Positions 6,627 through 14,146 of a DNA stretch of 64,000 nucleotides are shown here, piece after piece. Position 1 is the stretch's first letter; every line of letters starts with the position of its first letter. The notes beneath the pieces were generated by a model. It was not told the DNA's origin, did no database searches, and saw only the letters and a list, made by a program, of their open reading frames with translations. Origin of the DNA: Parcubacteria group bacterium ADurb.Bin192. GTDB lineage: Bacteria; Patescibacteriota; Patescibacteriia; 2-12-FULL-60-25. The position numbers and the translations under genes were made by a program. The DNA lies in contig MWCR01000004.1 of assembly GCA_002070095.1 (NCBI GenBank), forward strand, positions 1 to 64,000, given 5' to 3'.

Positions 6627-8395
6627 ACATCTTTGACGCACTCGTCCACCAAGCGGTTAAAGTAAACGAAGCCCGGATCTATAAAGCTTCCTTGATCCAA
6701 ATCAAAATTCATGGTTGCCGCCAGTATGTCTTGAGCTTTGACCGTCCCGCCGGCTGTCAGCAAGCGCTTGAATCTCACGGCAAAATCGGATGTATCTTGA
6801 CTGTATTGCTGGGCCAGCGCCAAAACCAACAAAAGACTCAGGGCGTAGGAATAGCAATAAAATGGATGAAAATAAATATGGCTGATGCGGGCCCAGGTCC
6901 ATTTTTCCATATCAGGATACTCAATTGAATCACGGCCCAGTTCGCGTTTGAGTTCCAGCCATTTGGCGGACAATCCATCTCCGGTCAGGCCGGTTTTTTC
7001 CGCCTGAGTAAAAGCATGCAGTTCAAACTTGGTGATCAGCGTCTGCTGAAAAATAGCGTTCATGGAATGAGTTAAGAAGTTGCGCAGGGCGCTGCGATAG
7101 AGGGCCTGGTCTTGGCTTTTAAGTTCTTCGAGCAGCATCAGCTCTCCCAGCTGGGAGGCGGTTTCGGCCAGAATCAATCCCGGATGACGTTGAAGCAGTT
7201 TGTGGTCTTTAAAAAGCAAACCATGGATTCCGTGGCCGGTTTCGTGGGCCAGAGTTGAAACGTCAGTCAGCTTGCCGTGATAGTTGACCAATAAATATGG
7301 ATGCTCGGCCGCATACATGCAGTAGGCGCCCGTGTATTTTCTGCTGTCCGGAGAGGCATGGATCCAGGGTTTTGAGAAAAAATTCTGTGCCAGTTTTTTA
7401 AAGTCCGGCCCCAGTCTCTGATAACCGTTCAAAGTCAAATCAACCGCCCGGCTCCACGATATTTTTTGTTCTTGTTCATCGGGCAGAGGAGCGGAAATGT
7501 CTTCAGCCTTGAGAGTGTTTTGATTTAATTTTTTGGCCTTCCATTGAAAGAATTTTTTAAATACGGGCTGTTGTTCATCAACTTTTTTTATCAATATCGG
7601 GATTAGGCCCGGAGAAATATCATCGTTATCCGCCACGTTCTCCAAAATATGGCCGTACGCTCTAAGATTTTTTTCGGTCAAAACATTGCGTACTTGCTGC
7701 TGGTAGGCAAAGCTCAAATTTTCATTTTCTTTTTCAAAAGCTCGGCAGCGTCTGGCATAGGCTTGAGTTCTTAGTTCCGGATCGCGGCTTTCAAGCAGGG
7801 TGTTGATCAAAGAAGCGTTTAAAGCGGCGGGTTTTTCTTCTATCACCAAACTGCCGTATGGCATTCTGGTTGACAGTTGGTTTTCAAACAGCATCCAGGC
7901 TTCTCGTTCGCGCTGCATGGTCAGGGTCAATAGTTTTTCTTCTTTTTCCGACAGAAGATGAGATTTTAACCTGACGGTGTTGCGGATATATTCTTGATAG
8001 TTTGATGTTGAAGGATCGCTTGATAGTGTTTGGATATCTTCAGTTTTAAGATCTGATACCAAGAGAGGGAAGAAAGTCAATTCAGCCTCGGCTTGAGCCA
8101 GCAACTGTTGCATTCTTTGCATGAAGGCGCCGGCTGTTTGATTGCCCGTGTCTTCATCCGTGCGTAAACGCGCGTAGTTAACGATTTTATGGGACAATTC
8201 CGCGTGAGTGTTATACCAGGCAAAAGACTGAAGCCAGGCCGCCGGATTTATGGGTTCGGTTTTTAGTTTGGCATGCAAGCCGATCAGCTTGGATCTGATT
8301 TCAGCCATGGTCTTCAGGTCGGTCTGTATTTGCGGATCTTCAAAACCGGAATACAGTTCTGATAGATCCCAGACAGGCAATTCATGGTTTGTCAT
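6623..8395 (-). CDS. pepF: Oligoendopeptidase F, M3 family
   Basis: A 590-residue cytoplasmic zinc metallopeptidase that degrades short peptides. The metal-binding HETGH is in DVSTLAHETGHGIHG, with a downstream conserved glutamate segment (LILAETASQLGE) typical of M3B enzymes. The C-terminal IEYPDMEKWTWARISHIYFHPFY-like region is also typical. The length is normal for the family (about 600). It is the first gene of an operon with rnhB. A TTGGCC-N17-TAATCT promoter ends 6 bases before the ATG, with no SD, so a leaderless mRNA is likely. Confidence 0.93.
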   Translation of the reverse strand: MTNHELPVWDLSELYSGFEDPQIQTDLKTMAEIRSKLIGLHAKLKTEPINPAAWLQSFAWYNTHAELSHKIVNYARLRTDEDTGNQTAGAFMQRMQQLLAQAEAELTFFPLLVSDLKTEDIQTLSSDPSTSNYQEYIRNTVRLKSHLLSEKEEKLLTLTMQREREAWMLFENQLSTRMPYGSLVIEEKPAALNASLINTLLESRDPELRTQAYARRCRAFEKENENLSFAYQQQVRNVLTEKNLRAYGHILENVADNDDISPGLIPILIKKVDEQQPVFKKFFQWKAKKLNQNTLKAEDISAPLPDEQEQKISWSRAVDLTLNGYQRLGPDFKKLAQNFFSKPWIHASPDSRKYTGAYCMYAAEHPYLLVNYHGKLTDVSTLAHETGHGIHGLLFKDHKLLQRHPGLILAETASQLGELMLLEELKSQDQALYRSALRNFLTHSMNAIFQQTLITKFELHAFTQAEKTGLTGDGLSAKWLELKRELGRDSIEYPDMEKWTWARISHIYFHPFYCYSYALSLLLVLALAQQYSQDTSDFAVRFKRLLTAGGTVKAQDILAATMNFDLDQGSFIDPGFVYFNRLVDECVKDV

Positions 8396-8401
8396 AATGA
8401 T

Positions 8402-8430
8402 AGATTATCCAATGGTCATAAATCGGCCAA
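8402..8430 (-). promoter_or_regulatory. Promoter of pepF-rnhB, 6 bases from ATG
   Basis: Minus strand TTGGCC (8425-8430), 17-base spacer, TAATCT (8402-8407), then six bases to the ATG. Confidence 0.65.
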
Positions 8431-8448
8431 GTGGGTTCCTCTGGGTGT

Positions 8449-8481
8449 AAAAAAATCGTCCGTTTAAGCGGACGATTTTTA
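8449..8481. terminator. Terminator (A/T-flanked perfect hairpin)
   Basis: AAAATCGTCCG/CGGACGATTTT stem with a short loop, A-run on one side and T-run on the other. It ends the leftward gene at 8491. Confidence 0.85.
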
Positions 8482-8490
8482 AATTCGGAG

Positions 8491-9288
8491 TTATTCTTGC
8501 TTGGCTTTTGGCTTGGATCTGTTTATCAGTATTCCGATCAGGGCGCCGGCCAGTAACAGGGCTAATCCGCCAAAAATTATTTCCATGGTTGTCAGCACAG
8601 GTTTGGCTTCGGCCTGCGGTGGCAGAGGCAGGTCTGAGGCCGTTGCGGCCACCGCGTCATCTTGCGCGGCCACCGGTACGATTTCGGATGGACTGTCAGC
8701 CGTCGGTTCCGCGGAGCCGACTATTTCTTCTTCGGTTGCAGACGGTTCTTGTTGGGCTTCTGCGACCACTACCAAAATATCTGCGCTTTTAGTTTCTTTT
8801 TTGAGTGAATCTTGAGATGACACTTGCAGGTGCCAAGTGCCGGCGGTTACCGGAAAAACAAAAGCATGGCTGGTTTTTAAATTCAGGTCTTCCAGGGCTT
8901 TGTTGTAAGCTTGAGTTGGGCCATAAACTACTTTGCTGGTAGCCGCTTTGCTTGTGTTCCAAGTTACTTGGATGATTTCTCCGTCAGAAGACACTTGAAC
9001 ATTGGAAATTTCAGGTCCTTTAAAAAATTCGGGTGGAATTACGATCGGTTCTAGGGGAATGGGTTTTAAATTACCCAGATCTATTTCCGGTTCGTCGGGT
9101 ATCAAGATCGGATCAAAAACAATCTGCGGGTCTATGTTTGGAATTTTGATGCCGGTTTCAACCGGAACGGCGTTTGGGTCAATCGGTTTAATCGGGTCGA
9201 GGGGAATGGGTGAGAGGGCGGCGGTGGAATTTGGCATTAAATAAAGGCCTAAAACCAAGGCGCCTGCCATGAATGATAATTTTTTCAT
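8491..9288 (-). CDS. Exported proline-rich protein with C-terminal membrane anchor
   Basis: A 265-residue envelope protein. Residues 1-24 form a signal peptide. Residues about 25-90 are Pro/Ile/Asp-rich, with repeated PIPLDPI/PLEPIVIP units. Residues about 92-175 look like one fibronectin III or Ig-like beta domain (ISNVQVSSDGEIIQVTWNTS). An Ala/Glu/Pro linker is followed by a transmembrane helix near residues 232-254 and a short basic tail, suggesting anchoring with the domain outside. Function unknown. It is monocistronic and followed by a strong terminator. Confidence 0.75.
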   Translation of the reverse strand: MKKLSFMAGALVLGLYLMPNSTAALSPIPLDPIKPIDPNAVPVETGIKIPNIDPQIVFDPILIPDEPEIDLGNLKPIPLEPIVIPPEFFKGPEISNVQVSSDGEIIQVTWNTSKAATSKVVYGPTQAYNKALEDLNLKTSHAFVFPVTAGTWHLQVSSQDSLKKETKSADILVVVAEAQQEPSATEEEIVGSAEPTADSPSEIVPVAAQDDAVAATASDLPLPPQAEAKPVLTTMEIIFGGLALLLAGALIGILINRSKPKAKQE

Positions 9289-9316
9289 ATGTCATAAATG
9301 TAGCATAAAACCATGC

Positions 9317-9345
9317 TTGACGCAGGCTTTCAGTCAAGAGATGAT
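9317..9345 (+). promoter_or_regulatory. Promoter 6 bases from the start codon
   Basis: TTGACG (9317-9322), 17-base spacer, GATGAT (9340-9345), then six bases to the ATG at 9352. This supports 9352 as the start rather than the in-frame ATG at 9313, which lies upstream of the predicted transcription start. Confidence 0.5.
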
Positions 9346-9351
9346 GTGTTC

Positions 9352-10209
9352 ATGTCAATTTTAATTTTCGGCAATGGCTGGATAGGCAATAAATTTTTAC
9401 AAGCTCACCCGGAAGCCAGAATGTCCACTGTTATTACTACCAATCCCGGTGAAATAGGGGAAATTTTGGATTTTGAAGAGCCTGATAATGTGTTTAACGC
9501 GGCCGGCATAACCGGCCAGCCTAACGTGGATTGGTGTGAAGATCATCAGGTGGAAACTGCGGTTGGCAACACCATGTTTCCCATTATGCTGGCTCAGGCT
9601 TGCGCTGAAAGGGGGATTCACTTAACGCATTTGGGCAGCGGCTGTATTTTTTACGGAGATTCACCCGATCCAAAAGGTTGGCTGGAAAGTGATAATCCCA
9701 ACCCCGTAGCCTATTACTCGAAGACTAAAGCGGCCGCGGATTTGGTTTTAGGACCCATGCCAAACGTAGCCGTGGTCAGGTTGCGTTTGCCATTGGATCA
9801 CGAACCATCGCCTAAAAACACCATTACCAAGTTAGCCTCTTATCCCAAAGTGCTGGATGTGCGCAATTCGGTCACGGTTATGGATGATTTAATGAGCGCG
9901 TTGTTTCAAATTATGGAAAAAAGGGCGACCGGGGTTTTTCACGCGGTTAATCCCGAGCCCTTGGCTTATCGCGATCTGATGCGCTGGTATCGGGAAATTG
10001 TAGATCCGAATCACGTCAATGACTGGATATCCGAAGACGATTTAGTGTCTCAAGGCTTGGCCGTCAAGAAAAGATCTACCAATATTCTGGCCAACACCAG
10101 GCTCTCCGAATTCGGTATTCAGATGCGGTCCACCGAAGAGGCGGTTAAAGATGTTTTGCGGCGCTACGCGGATGAACTTAAAAATGGTTTTCGGGCAACC
10201 GGAAATTGA
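9352..10209 (+). CDS. NAD(P)-dependent sugar epimerase/reductase (RmlD-like SDR)
   Basis: A 285-residue extended short-chain dehydrogenase. The dinucleotide-binding glycines are at the N-terminus (IFGNGWIGNKF), and the catalytic tyrosine and lysine are in YYSKTKAAADLV. The closest pattern is RmlD/dTDP-4-dehydrorhamnose reductase-like enzymes, which act on nucleotide-activated sugars for surface glycans. Substrate specificity cannot be read from sequence. There are no other rml genes nearby, so a dTDP-rhamnose role is only a guess. A metalloprotease-like gene follows directly. Confidence 0.8.
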   Translation: MSILIFGNGWIGNKFLQAHPEARMSTVITTNPGEIGEILDFEEPDNVFNAAGITGQPNVDWCEDHQVETAVGNTMFPIMLAQACAERGIHLTHLGSGCIFYGDSPDPKGWLESDNPNPVAYYSKTKAAADLVLGPMPNVAVVRLRLPLDHEPSPKNTITKLASYPKVLDVRNSVTVMDDLMSALFQIMEKRATGVFHAVNPEPLAYRDLMRWYREIVDPNHVNDWISEDDLVSQGLAVKKRSTNILANTRLSEFGIQMRSTEEAVKDVLRRYADELKNGFRATGN

Positions 10210-10242
10210 TTGGAGACCCAGGGTGTCTTTCAAAATTACTTT

Positions 10243-10638
10243 ATGTCCGATATTGTAGATCCCCGTCACGAAGCGCTGGTCGAACATCTCTTTAAAAGAA
10301 CTTTGGCGGTTTTGAATTTGCCCGGCTTTGAGCTGCGTCCTCTCCGCCGCCGTGTCCGCGGTACCGGAAAGTTGAGATCGTTCGCGTACGGGTACACGCG
10401 CATTGGCGTTAAACTCGTGACCATCGACCTATACACGCCGCGTACTATGAAACCTCGTAAAATGGACGCGATTTTGCGGGTTATCGCGCATGAATTAGCT
10501 CATCACCAACAGCCTCCCAGATTATACAGAAAATGGTTTCGTTTGGTGCGCCTGATCCATCATCCTGCTTTTTGGACACAGTACAAAAAGAATGTTAAAC
10601 AATTACAGCAAGATGAATTATTAAAATCTTATTTTTAA
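10243..10638 (+). CDS. SprT/YgjP-like zinc metalloprotein
   Basis: A small protein of 131 residues with a metal-binding motif, AHELAHHQQ (HExxH), followed 26 residues later by HHPAFW, the usual layout of SprT-like and YgjP-like (DUF45) metallopeptidases. The N-terminal half is rich in arginine. No signal peptide is seen, so it is probably cytoplasmic. I chose the ATG at 10243; a TTG at 10210, adjacent to the previous stop, would add 11 residues. Substrate unknown. Confidence 0.75.
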   Translation: MSDIVDPRHEALVEHLFKRTLAVLNLPGFELRPLRRRVRGTGKLRSFAYGYTRIGVKLVTIDLYTPRTMKPRKMDAILRVIAHELAHHQQPPRLYRKWFRLVRLIHHPAFWTQYKKNVKQLQQDELLKSYF

Positions 10639-10671
10639 TTTCAAATTTGATTGTCTTCGCCGCCTCTAGCC

Positions 10672-10701
10672 TTGCACTGTCTGACCTGTTTAGATTATAA
10701 A
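10672..10701 (+). promoter_or_regulatory. Promoter 8 bases from the start codon
   Basis: TTGCAC (10672-10677), 18-base spacer, TATAAA (10696-10701), then eight bases to the ATG at 10710. There is no SD. Confidence 0.6.
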
Positions 10702-10709
10702 TAATCCAT

Positions 10710-11426
10710 ATGCAACCCATCAGAAATTTCCGAGTTATAAAAAAAACCTGCGTCAGCCCGGATTTGTGCCGTGTTATTTTGGAACCGGCTGACGGCGAGA
10801 GAGTCTTTGTTTTTCAAGCCGGCCAGTTCATCATGTTGCAGGCTCTAAGCAAAGGAGATCAGGCCAAGAGGGCGCGGGCGTTTTCCATAGCTTCGGCTCC
10901 CTGCGAATCGAGCTTGAAACTTGAATTGGGAGTCAAGGCTCAAGGAGAGATATCGAGCGGTTTGCATGGCGCTGAATTGGGCGACATGTATGGAGTGCAG
11001 GGCCCGTACGGAACTTTTGTGTTAAAAAAAGACAGTTCCGGAACCGTGTTTTTTGCGGGCGGAGTAGGGGTTACGCCGATCAGATCTCAAATACGAGAAA
11101 GTTTGCTGACCGGTTTGAATCAAAATTTAGTACTTTTTTATTCGGGCAGTTATTTGACGGATTTAATGTATCATGCGGAATTTTCCGAGTTATCGGCAAA
11201 ATATCCCAATTTCAAATACATTCCGATTTTAACTCGAGAGAGTCCGGCCGGCTGGCATGGAGAATCCGGCCGATTGAACGAGCAACAATGTTCCAAATAT
11301 ATCAATAATTTTGCGGATTATGATTACGCCATGTGCGGTCCTCAACCCTACATGGATGAAGTTAGGAATATTCTATTATCGCAAGGCGTGGATTTGGCCG
11401 GAAAATTGCGTTTTGAAAGATATTGA
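10710..11426 (+). CDS. FAD/NAD(P)H oxidoreductase, ferredoxin-NADP reductase fold
   Basis: A 238-residue protein of the FNR superfamily. FAD-binding residues fit ARAFSIAS (the RxYS-type motif with Phe in place of Tyr). The nicotinamide half shows GGVGVTPIRSQIRE and the C-terminal CGPQPYMDEVRNIL, where the cysteine is typical. It has no fused ferredoxin or transmembrane domain, so it probably passes electrons between NAD(P)H and a separate partner that is not visible here. It has its own near-leaderless promoter. Confidence 0.88.
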   Translation: MQPIRNFRVIKKTCVSPDLCRVILEPADGERVFVFQAGQFIMLQALSKGDQAKRARAFSIASAPCESSLKLELGVKAQGEISSGLHGAELGDMYGVQGPYGTFVLKKDSSGTVFFAGGVGVTPIRSQIRESLLTGLNQNLVLFYSGSYLTDLMYHAEFSELSAKYPNFKYIPILTRESPAGWHGESGRLNEQQCSKYINNFADYDYAMCGPQPYMDEVRNILLSQGVDLAGKLRFERY

Positions 11427-11432
11427 TATAAT
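11424..11432 (+). promoter_or_regulatory. Extended -10 promoter
   Basis: TGATATAAT matches the TGnTATAAT extended -10 and overlaps the stop of the oxidoreductase. It would give a leader of about 70 bases for the lipoprotein gene at 11509. Confidence 0.5.
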
Positions 11433-11508
11433 CTATAGTGATTATTAACTTTTAAAAGGAAGATTTAGTTGGTAAAAATTGCAAATTGAATCTTTCGTAA
11501 TTGTAATT

Positions 11509-12084
11509 ATGAGCAAGAAAGTTGTCGGTTCCGTGCTGTTCGTCAGTTTGACGGCTTTGGTATTTTTTGGGTTTGGTTGCAACCCTTTTCAAAAAGCCGA
11601 AGATAAAATAAATGATAAAATCAGCGAAAAAGTAACCGAGGGTATTTTGGGCGGTGTAACAGGCGGTCAGGTGGATGTTGACAAAGATGGGGAAGAAGTC
11701 CGTTTTAAAGACAATAAAACCGGCAACGAAGTGGCATATGGAGAGGATTTGAAAGTTCCGGATAATTTTCCGAAGAGTGTTCCCTTGTATCCGGATGCCA
11801 AAATAAAAGGCATCATGATTTCCGGCAGTGAGGACAAGAACGCGACCTTGACCATGGGCACGGAAGATGAGATGGCCAAGGTTCTGGCTTGGTATGAAGA
11901 CAAGATGTCGGGCAATGATTGGCAGGAAGATCAGAGCTGGTCTTTTGAAGGCATGGAAACTCGTTCTTATTCCAATGGACAAGAAAGAATGACGCTTAGT
12001 ATTTCAGCCCAAGAGGATGAGGGGATGAAGACCGCGATTATTGTTGGTTATAATTTGGAGGCCGAAGATAACACGGATGAATAA
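11509..12084 (+). CDS. Putative lipoprotein
   Basis: A 191-residue protein. The N-terminus MSKKVVGSVLFVSLTALVFF is a signal sequence followed by FGFGC, a plausible lipobox with Cys near residue 24. Residues about 60-190 form an acidic globular domain with KVPDNFPKSVPLYPDAKI and a two-strand/helix unit (MAKVLAWYEDKM), resembling lipoproteins that are widespread in Patescibacteria but unassigned. It is likely anchored outside the cytoplasmic membrane. An in-frame TTG at 11479 was rejected because the ATG sits right at the signal peptide. Confidence 0.72.
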   Translation: MSKKVVGSVLFVSLTALVFFGFGCNPFQKAEDKINDKISEKVTEGILGGVTGGQVDVDKDGEEVRFKDNKTGNEVAYGEDLKVPDNFPKSVPLYPDAKIKGIMISGSEDKNATLTMGTEDEMAKVLAWYEDKMSGNDWQEDQSWSFEGMETRSYSNGQERMTLSISAQEDEGMKTAIIVGYNLEAEDNTDE

Positions 12085-12100
12085 TCGTAAATATTTAAAC

Positions 12101-12131
12101 AACAAAATCCCCCGTTGCGGGGGATTTTGTT
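12101..12131. terminator. Intrinsic terminator
   Basis: A perfect AACAAAATCCCCC/GGGGGATTTTGTT stem with a tight loop, following the lipoprotein gene. Confidence 0.8.
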
Positions 12132-12163
12132 TAAGCGTCATATTTTGTGCGAGGCATTTAAAC

Positions 12164-12197
12164 AAAATTCCCCGTCGCTTTATGCGACGGGGAATTT
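12164..12197 (-). terminator. Trailer hairpin of tRNA-Ile(GAU)
   Basis: A perfect 15-bp stem AAAATTCCCCGTCGC with an ATAAA-type loop abuts the encoded CCA of tRNA-Ile. Its tip, CGCATAAAGCG on the minus strand, is shared with hairpins elsewhere in the window. Confidence 0.8.
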
Positions 12198-12274
12198 TGG
12201 TGGGCGTGCCTGGATTTGAACCAGGGACCTTTACATTATCAGTGTAACGCTCTAACCAACTGAGCTACACGCCC
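12198..12274 (-). tRNA. tRNA-Ile (anticodon GAU)
   Basis: Acceptor GGGCGTG/CACGCCC, anticodon loop CTGATAA giving GAT, T-arm CCTGG/CCAGG, CCA encoded (12198-12200). It reads AUC and AUU, complementing tRNA-Ile(UAU) at 5789. Confidence 0.95.
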
Positions 12275-12373
12275 CTAATTAGGTCTAGTGCCGGAATCGT
12301 CTTTTGTCTGATAAATCAAGATCGAATAGTCATTGATTTAATTTTGCGCATAGATTACCCGATGTTCTTGGAT

Positions 12374-12402
12374 TTGACAAGAGGCTAATGTCAATTTATC
12401 AT
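12374..12402 (+). promoter_or_regulatory. Promoter of mgtC/tRNA-Phe
   Basis: TTGACA (12374-12379), 17-base spacer, TATCAT (12397-12402). The start codon at 12415 follows 12 bases later, leaving a leader of only about five bases. Confidence 0.7.
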
Positions 12403-12414
12403 AATGGCCGACAC

Positions 12415-12873
12415 ATGGAACTTACCTTGACTCAAATAGTGTGGCGATTATTGCTGGCGGCCATATTGACCGGGTTGATTGGCATAGAGAGAGAAATGCG
12501 CAAAAAACCGGCCGGCGTGAGAACTAATGCTTTGATTGGCTTGGGTTCTTGCTTAATGTCTTTGGGAGGGATTTATATCATGGCCATGTATCCGGCCGTG
12601 ACCGATCCTACGCGCATAGCTTCCGTGGTTGTTCAGGGGGTTGGTTTCTTGGGAGCCGGCGCTATTATTCAGGCCAAGGGCTCTGTCCGCGGCTTGACCA
12701 CGGCAGCCACCATGTGGGTGGTGGCCGGCATAGGCATTGCCTGCGGTTTGGGTTTTTACATGGCCGCATTGATAACTACTTTGATAGTGTTTGCCTTGTT
12801 GGCCATTTTTGGTCCTTTGGATGCCAAATTAATGGGCAAAGAAAAAGACGATAATCACGGTTTGCCGAGGTAG
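12415..12873 (+). CDS. MgtC/SapB family membrane protein
   Basis: A 152-residue integral membrane protein matching the N-terminal MgtC domain: IGIEREMRKKPAGVRTNALIGLGSCL, then GVGFLGAGAIIQ and RGLTTAATMWVVAGIGIACGLG. About four transmembrane helices are visible. MgtC proteins are linked to growth at low magnesium and, in some bacteria, inhibition of F-type ATPase; the role here is unknown. The C-terminal regulatory domain of long MgtC proteins is absent. The in-frame ATG at 12388 precedes the predicted transcription start, so 12415 is preferred. The stop codon lies inside the 5' end of tRNA-Phe. Confidence 0.9.
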   Translation: MELTLTQIVWRLLLAAILTGLIGIEREMRKKPAGVRTNALIGLGSCLMSLGGIYIMAMYPAVTDPTRIASVVVQGVGFLGAGAIIQAKGSVRGLTTAATMWVVAGIGIACGLGFYMAALITTLIVFALLAIFGPLDAKLMGKEKDDNHGLPR

Positions 12874-12938
12874 CTCAGTGGTAGAGCGAAGGACTGAAAA
12901 TCCTTGCGTCGCGAGTTCAATCCTCGCCCTCGGCACCA
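12864..12938 (+). tRNA. tRNA-Phe (anticodon GAA)
   Basis: Acceptor GCCGAGG/CCTCGGC, anticodon loop CTGAAAA giving GAA, T-arm GCGAG/CTCGC, encoded CCA (12936-12938). Its first ten bases are also the last codons and TAG stop of the MgtC gene, so it is presumably processed from that mRNA. Confidence 0.95.
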
Positions 12939-12939
12939 T

Positions 12940-12962
12940 AAAAACTCCCTCGGGAGTTTTTA
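12940..12962 (+). terminator. Terminator after tRNA-Phe
   Basis: AAAAACTCCC/GGGAGTTTTT stem with a 2-base loop immediately after the CCA. Confidence 0.8.
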
Positions 12963-13028
12963 TTATTTCTAAATTGCATTTTGCTTTCCTTTTATGCGTT
13001 TAGTGGATTGTATGTCTCGTGAAAACAA

Positions 13029-13059
13029 AAACCCCCGAAGCTTTACGCGAAGGGGGTTT
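13029..13059 (-). terminator. Trailer hairpin of tRNA-Pro
   Basis: AAACCCCC/GGGGGTTT arms enclose TTCGCGTAAAGCTTCG on the minus strand, and a T-run follows. It is a member of the CGCATAAAGC hairpin family. Confidence 0.8.
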
Positions 13060-13060
13060 A

Positions 13061-13137
13061 TGGTCGGGCCAGTGGGACTCGAACCCACGGCCTCCTGCTC
13101 CCAAAGCAGGCGCGCTAGCCAACTGCGCCATGGCCCG
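13061..13137 (-). tRNA. tRNA-Pro (anticodon UGG)
   Basis: Acceptor CGGGCCA/TGGCCCG, anticodon loop TTTGGGA giving TGG, T-arm GTGGG/CCCAC, CCA encoded at 13061-13063. Confidence 0.95.
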
Positions 13138-13147
13138 AAGTTGACCC

Positions 13148-13176
13148 ATGATAGCTGAACAGCGCGTGTTTGTCGA
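13148..13176 (-). promoter_or_regulatory. Promoter of tRNA-Pro
   Basis: Minus strand TCGACA (13171-13176), 17-base spacer, TATCAT (13148-13153), ending ten bases before the tRNA. Confidence 0.7.
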
Positions 13177-13192
13177 GCTGTCGATTCGAGGC

Positions 13193-13222
13193 TGGACAAG
13201 GTTTTGGGGTTGCGGTTATACT
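13193..13222 (+). promoter_or_regulatory. Promoter of tRNA-Gly
   Basis: TGGACA (13193-13198), 18-base spacer, TATACT (13217-13222), about 60 bases before the tRNA. Confidence 0.6.
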
Positions 13223-13281
13223 ATCCGCGTCATGGTCACGGCAACGGTGATTCTGAATCAAGACGCTGGCTTAGACAATTA

Positions 13282-13356
13282 GCGGGCATCGTATAGTGGC
13301 TATTATAACAGCCTTCCAAGCTGTGGAGACGGGTTCGATTCCCGTTGCCCGCTCCA
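13282..13356 (+). tRNA. tRNA-Gly (anticodon UCC)
   Basis: Acceptor GCGGGCA/TGCCCGC, anticodon stem ACAGC/GCTGT with loop CTTCCAA giving TCC, T-arm ACGGG/CCCGT, CCA encoded at 13354-13356. Confidence 0.95.
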
Positions 13357-13361
13357 GCCAC

Positions 13362-13390
13362 AAACTCCTTAAACCGGAGTTTTGTTGTTT
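13362..13390 (+). terminator. Terminator after tRNA-Gly
   Basis: AAACTCC/GGAGTTT stem followed by TGTTGTTTT. Confidence 0.7.
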
Positions 13391-13510
13391 TAGATGCCAA
13401 TAATTTGACGGTTGGCCGTGTTTGAAACGGCCGGTCTTCCTGGATTGAAATATCATGGTGTTTGATATACGCTGATAATCGTTCGGTTGCGTGGCAAGGG
13501 ACGGGGGAGT

Positions 13511-14146
13511 ATGCATAGTTTTGATTATTTATTGGAATATGCCAATCAATACCAAGCTTGGGGCTATTGGCTTATTTTGATTTTCTCCTGCCTCGAATCT
13601 TTGGCTGTGGTGGGCATGCTCGTACCCGGAACCACCATCACGATTGTTCTTGGTCTTTTGGCCTCCGAAGGTTTGTTTGATATCAAGTTGTTGATTTTTC
13701 TGTCTTTTATAGGCGCAGTTTTGGGCGATGTTTTTAGTTACTGGCTGGGTCTTAGAGGTTTGAGATATTTTAAATATGAAGAAAAAATTTTTGAGCTGGC
13801 GCATTTGGATTTGGCTAAGAAATTTTTCAATAAGCATGGCGGAAAAAGTGTGTTTTTCGGCCGTTTCATCGGCCCGTTGCGCCCCTTAATTCCTTTTGTT
13901 GCCGGTTTGTCTCGCATGCCGATTAAAGCGTTTTTCTTTTGGAATGTAACCAGTGCTTTTTTATGGGGCGTTTTTTACGTTTTGTTGGGATATTTTTTTG
14001 GGCATGCTTGGAAGGTTTTGGGGGCCTGGCCCGGCAGAGTCGGCGCCATGTTGTTGATTTTTGTGGGCGCGGTTTTGGTTTTCTATTTTAGACGGGCTGT
14101 TTTAAAGAAAAAAGTAGGCAGTGAAACATATGAGAATCGCCATTGA
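13511..14146 (+). CDS. DedA family membrane protein
   Basis: A 211-residue integral membrane protein of the DedA/SNARE-associated family, whose members are lipid scramblase or flippase-like proteins of the cytoplasmic membrane. Family marks include the glycine-rich ESLAVVGMLVPGTT, GDVFSYWLGLRGLRY and the arginine-containing FFGRFIGPLRPLIPFVAGLSRM. Four to five hydrophobic segments are visible. The start at 13511 follows a G-rich site (GGGGGAG); an in-frame TTG at 13487 is less likely. Its 3' end overlaps the glycosyltransferase start by 17 bases, so the two are translated from one mRNA. Confidence 0.93.
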   Translation: MHSFDYLLEYANQYQAWGYWLILIFSCLESLAVVGMLVPGTTITIVLGLLASEGLFDIKLLIFLSFIGAVLGDVFSYWLGLRGLRYFKYEEKIFELAHLDLAKKFFNKHGGKSVFFGRFIGPLRPLIPFVAGLSRMPIKAFFFWNVTSAFLWGVFYVLLGYFFGHAWKVLGAWPGRVGAMLLIFVGAVLVFYFRRAVLKKKVGSETYENRH

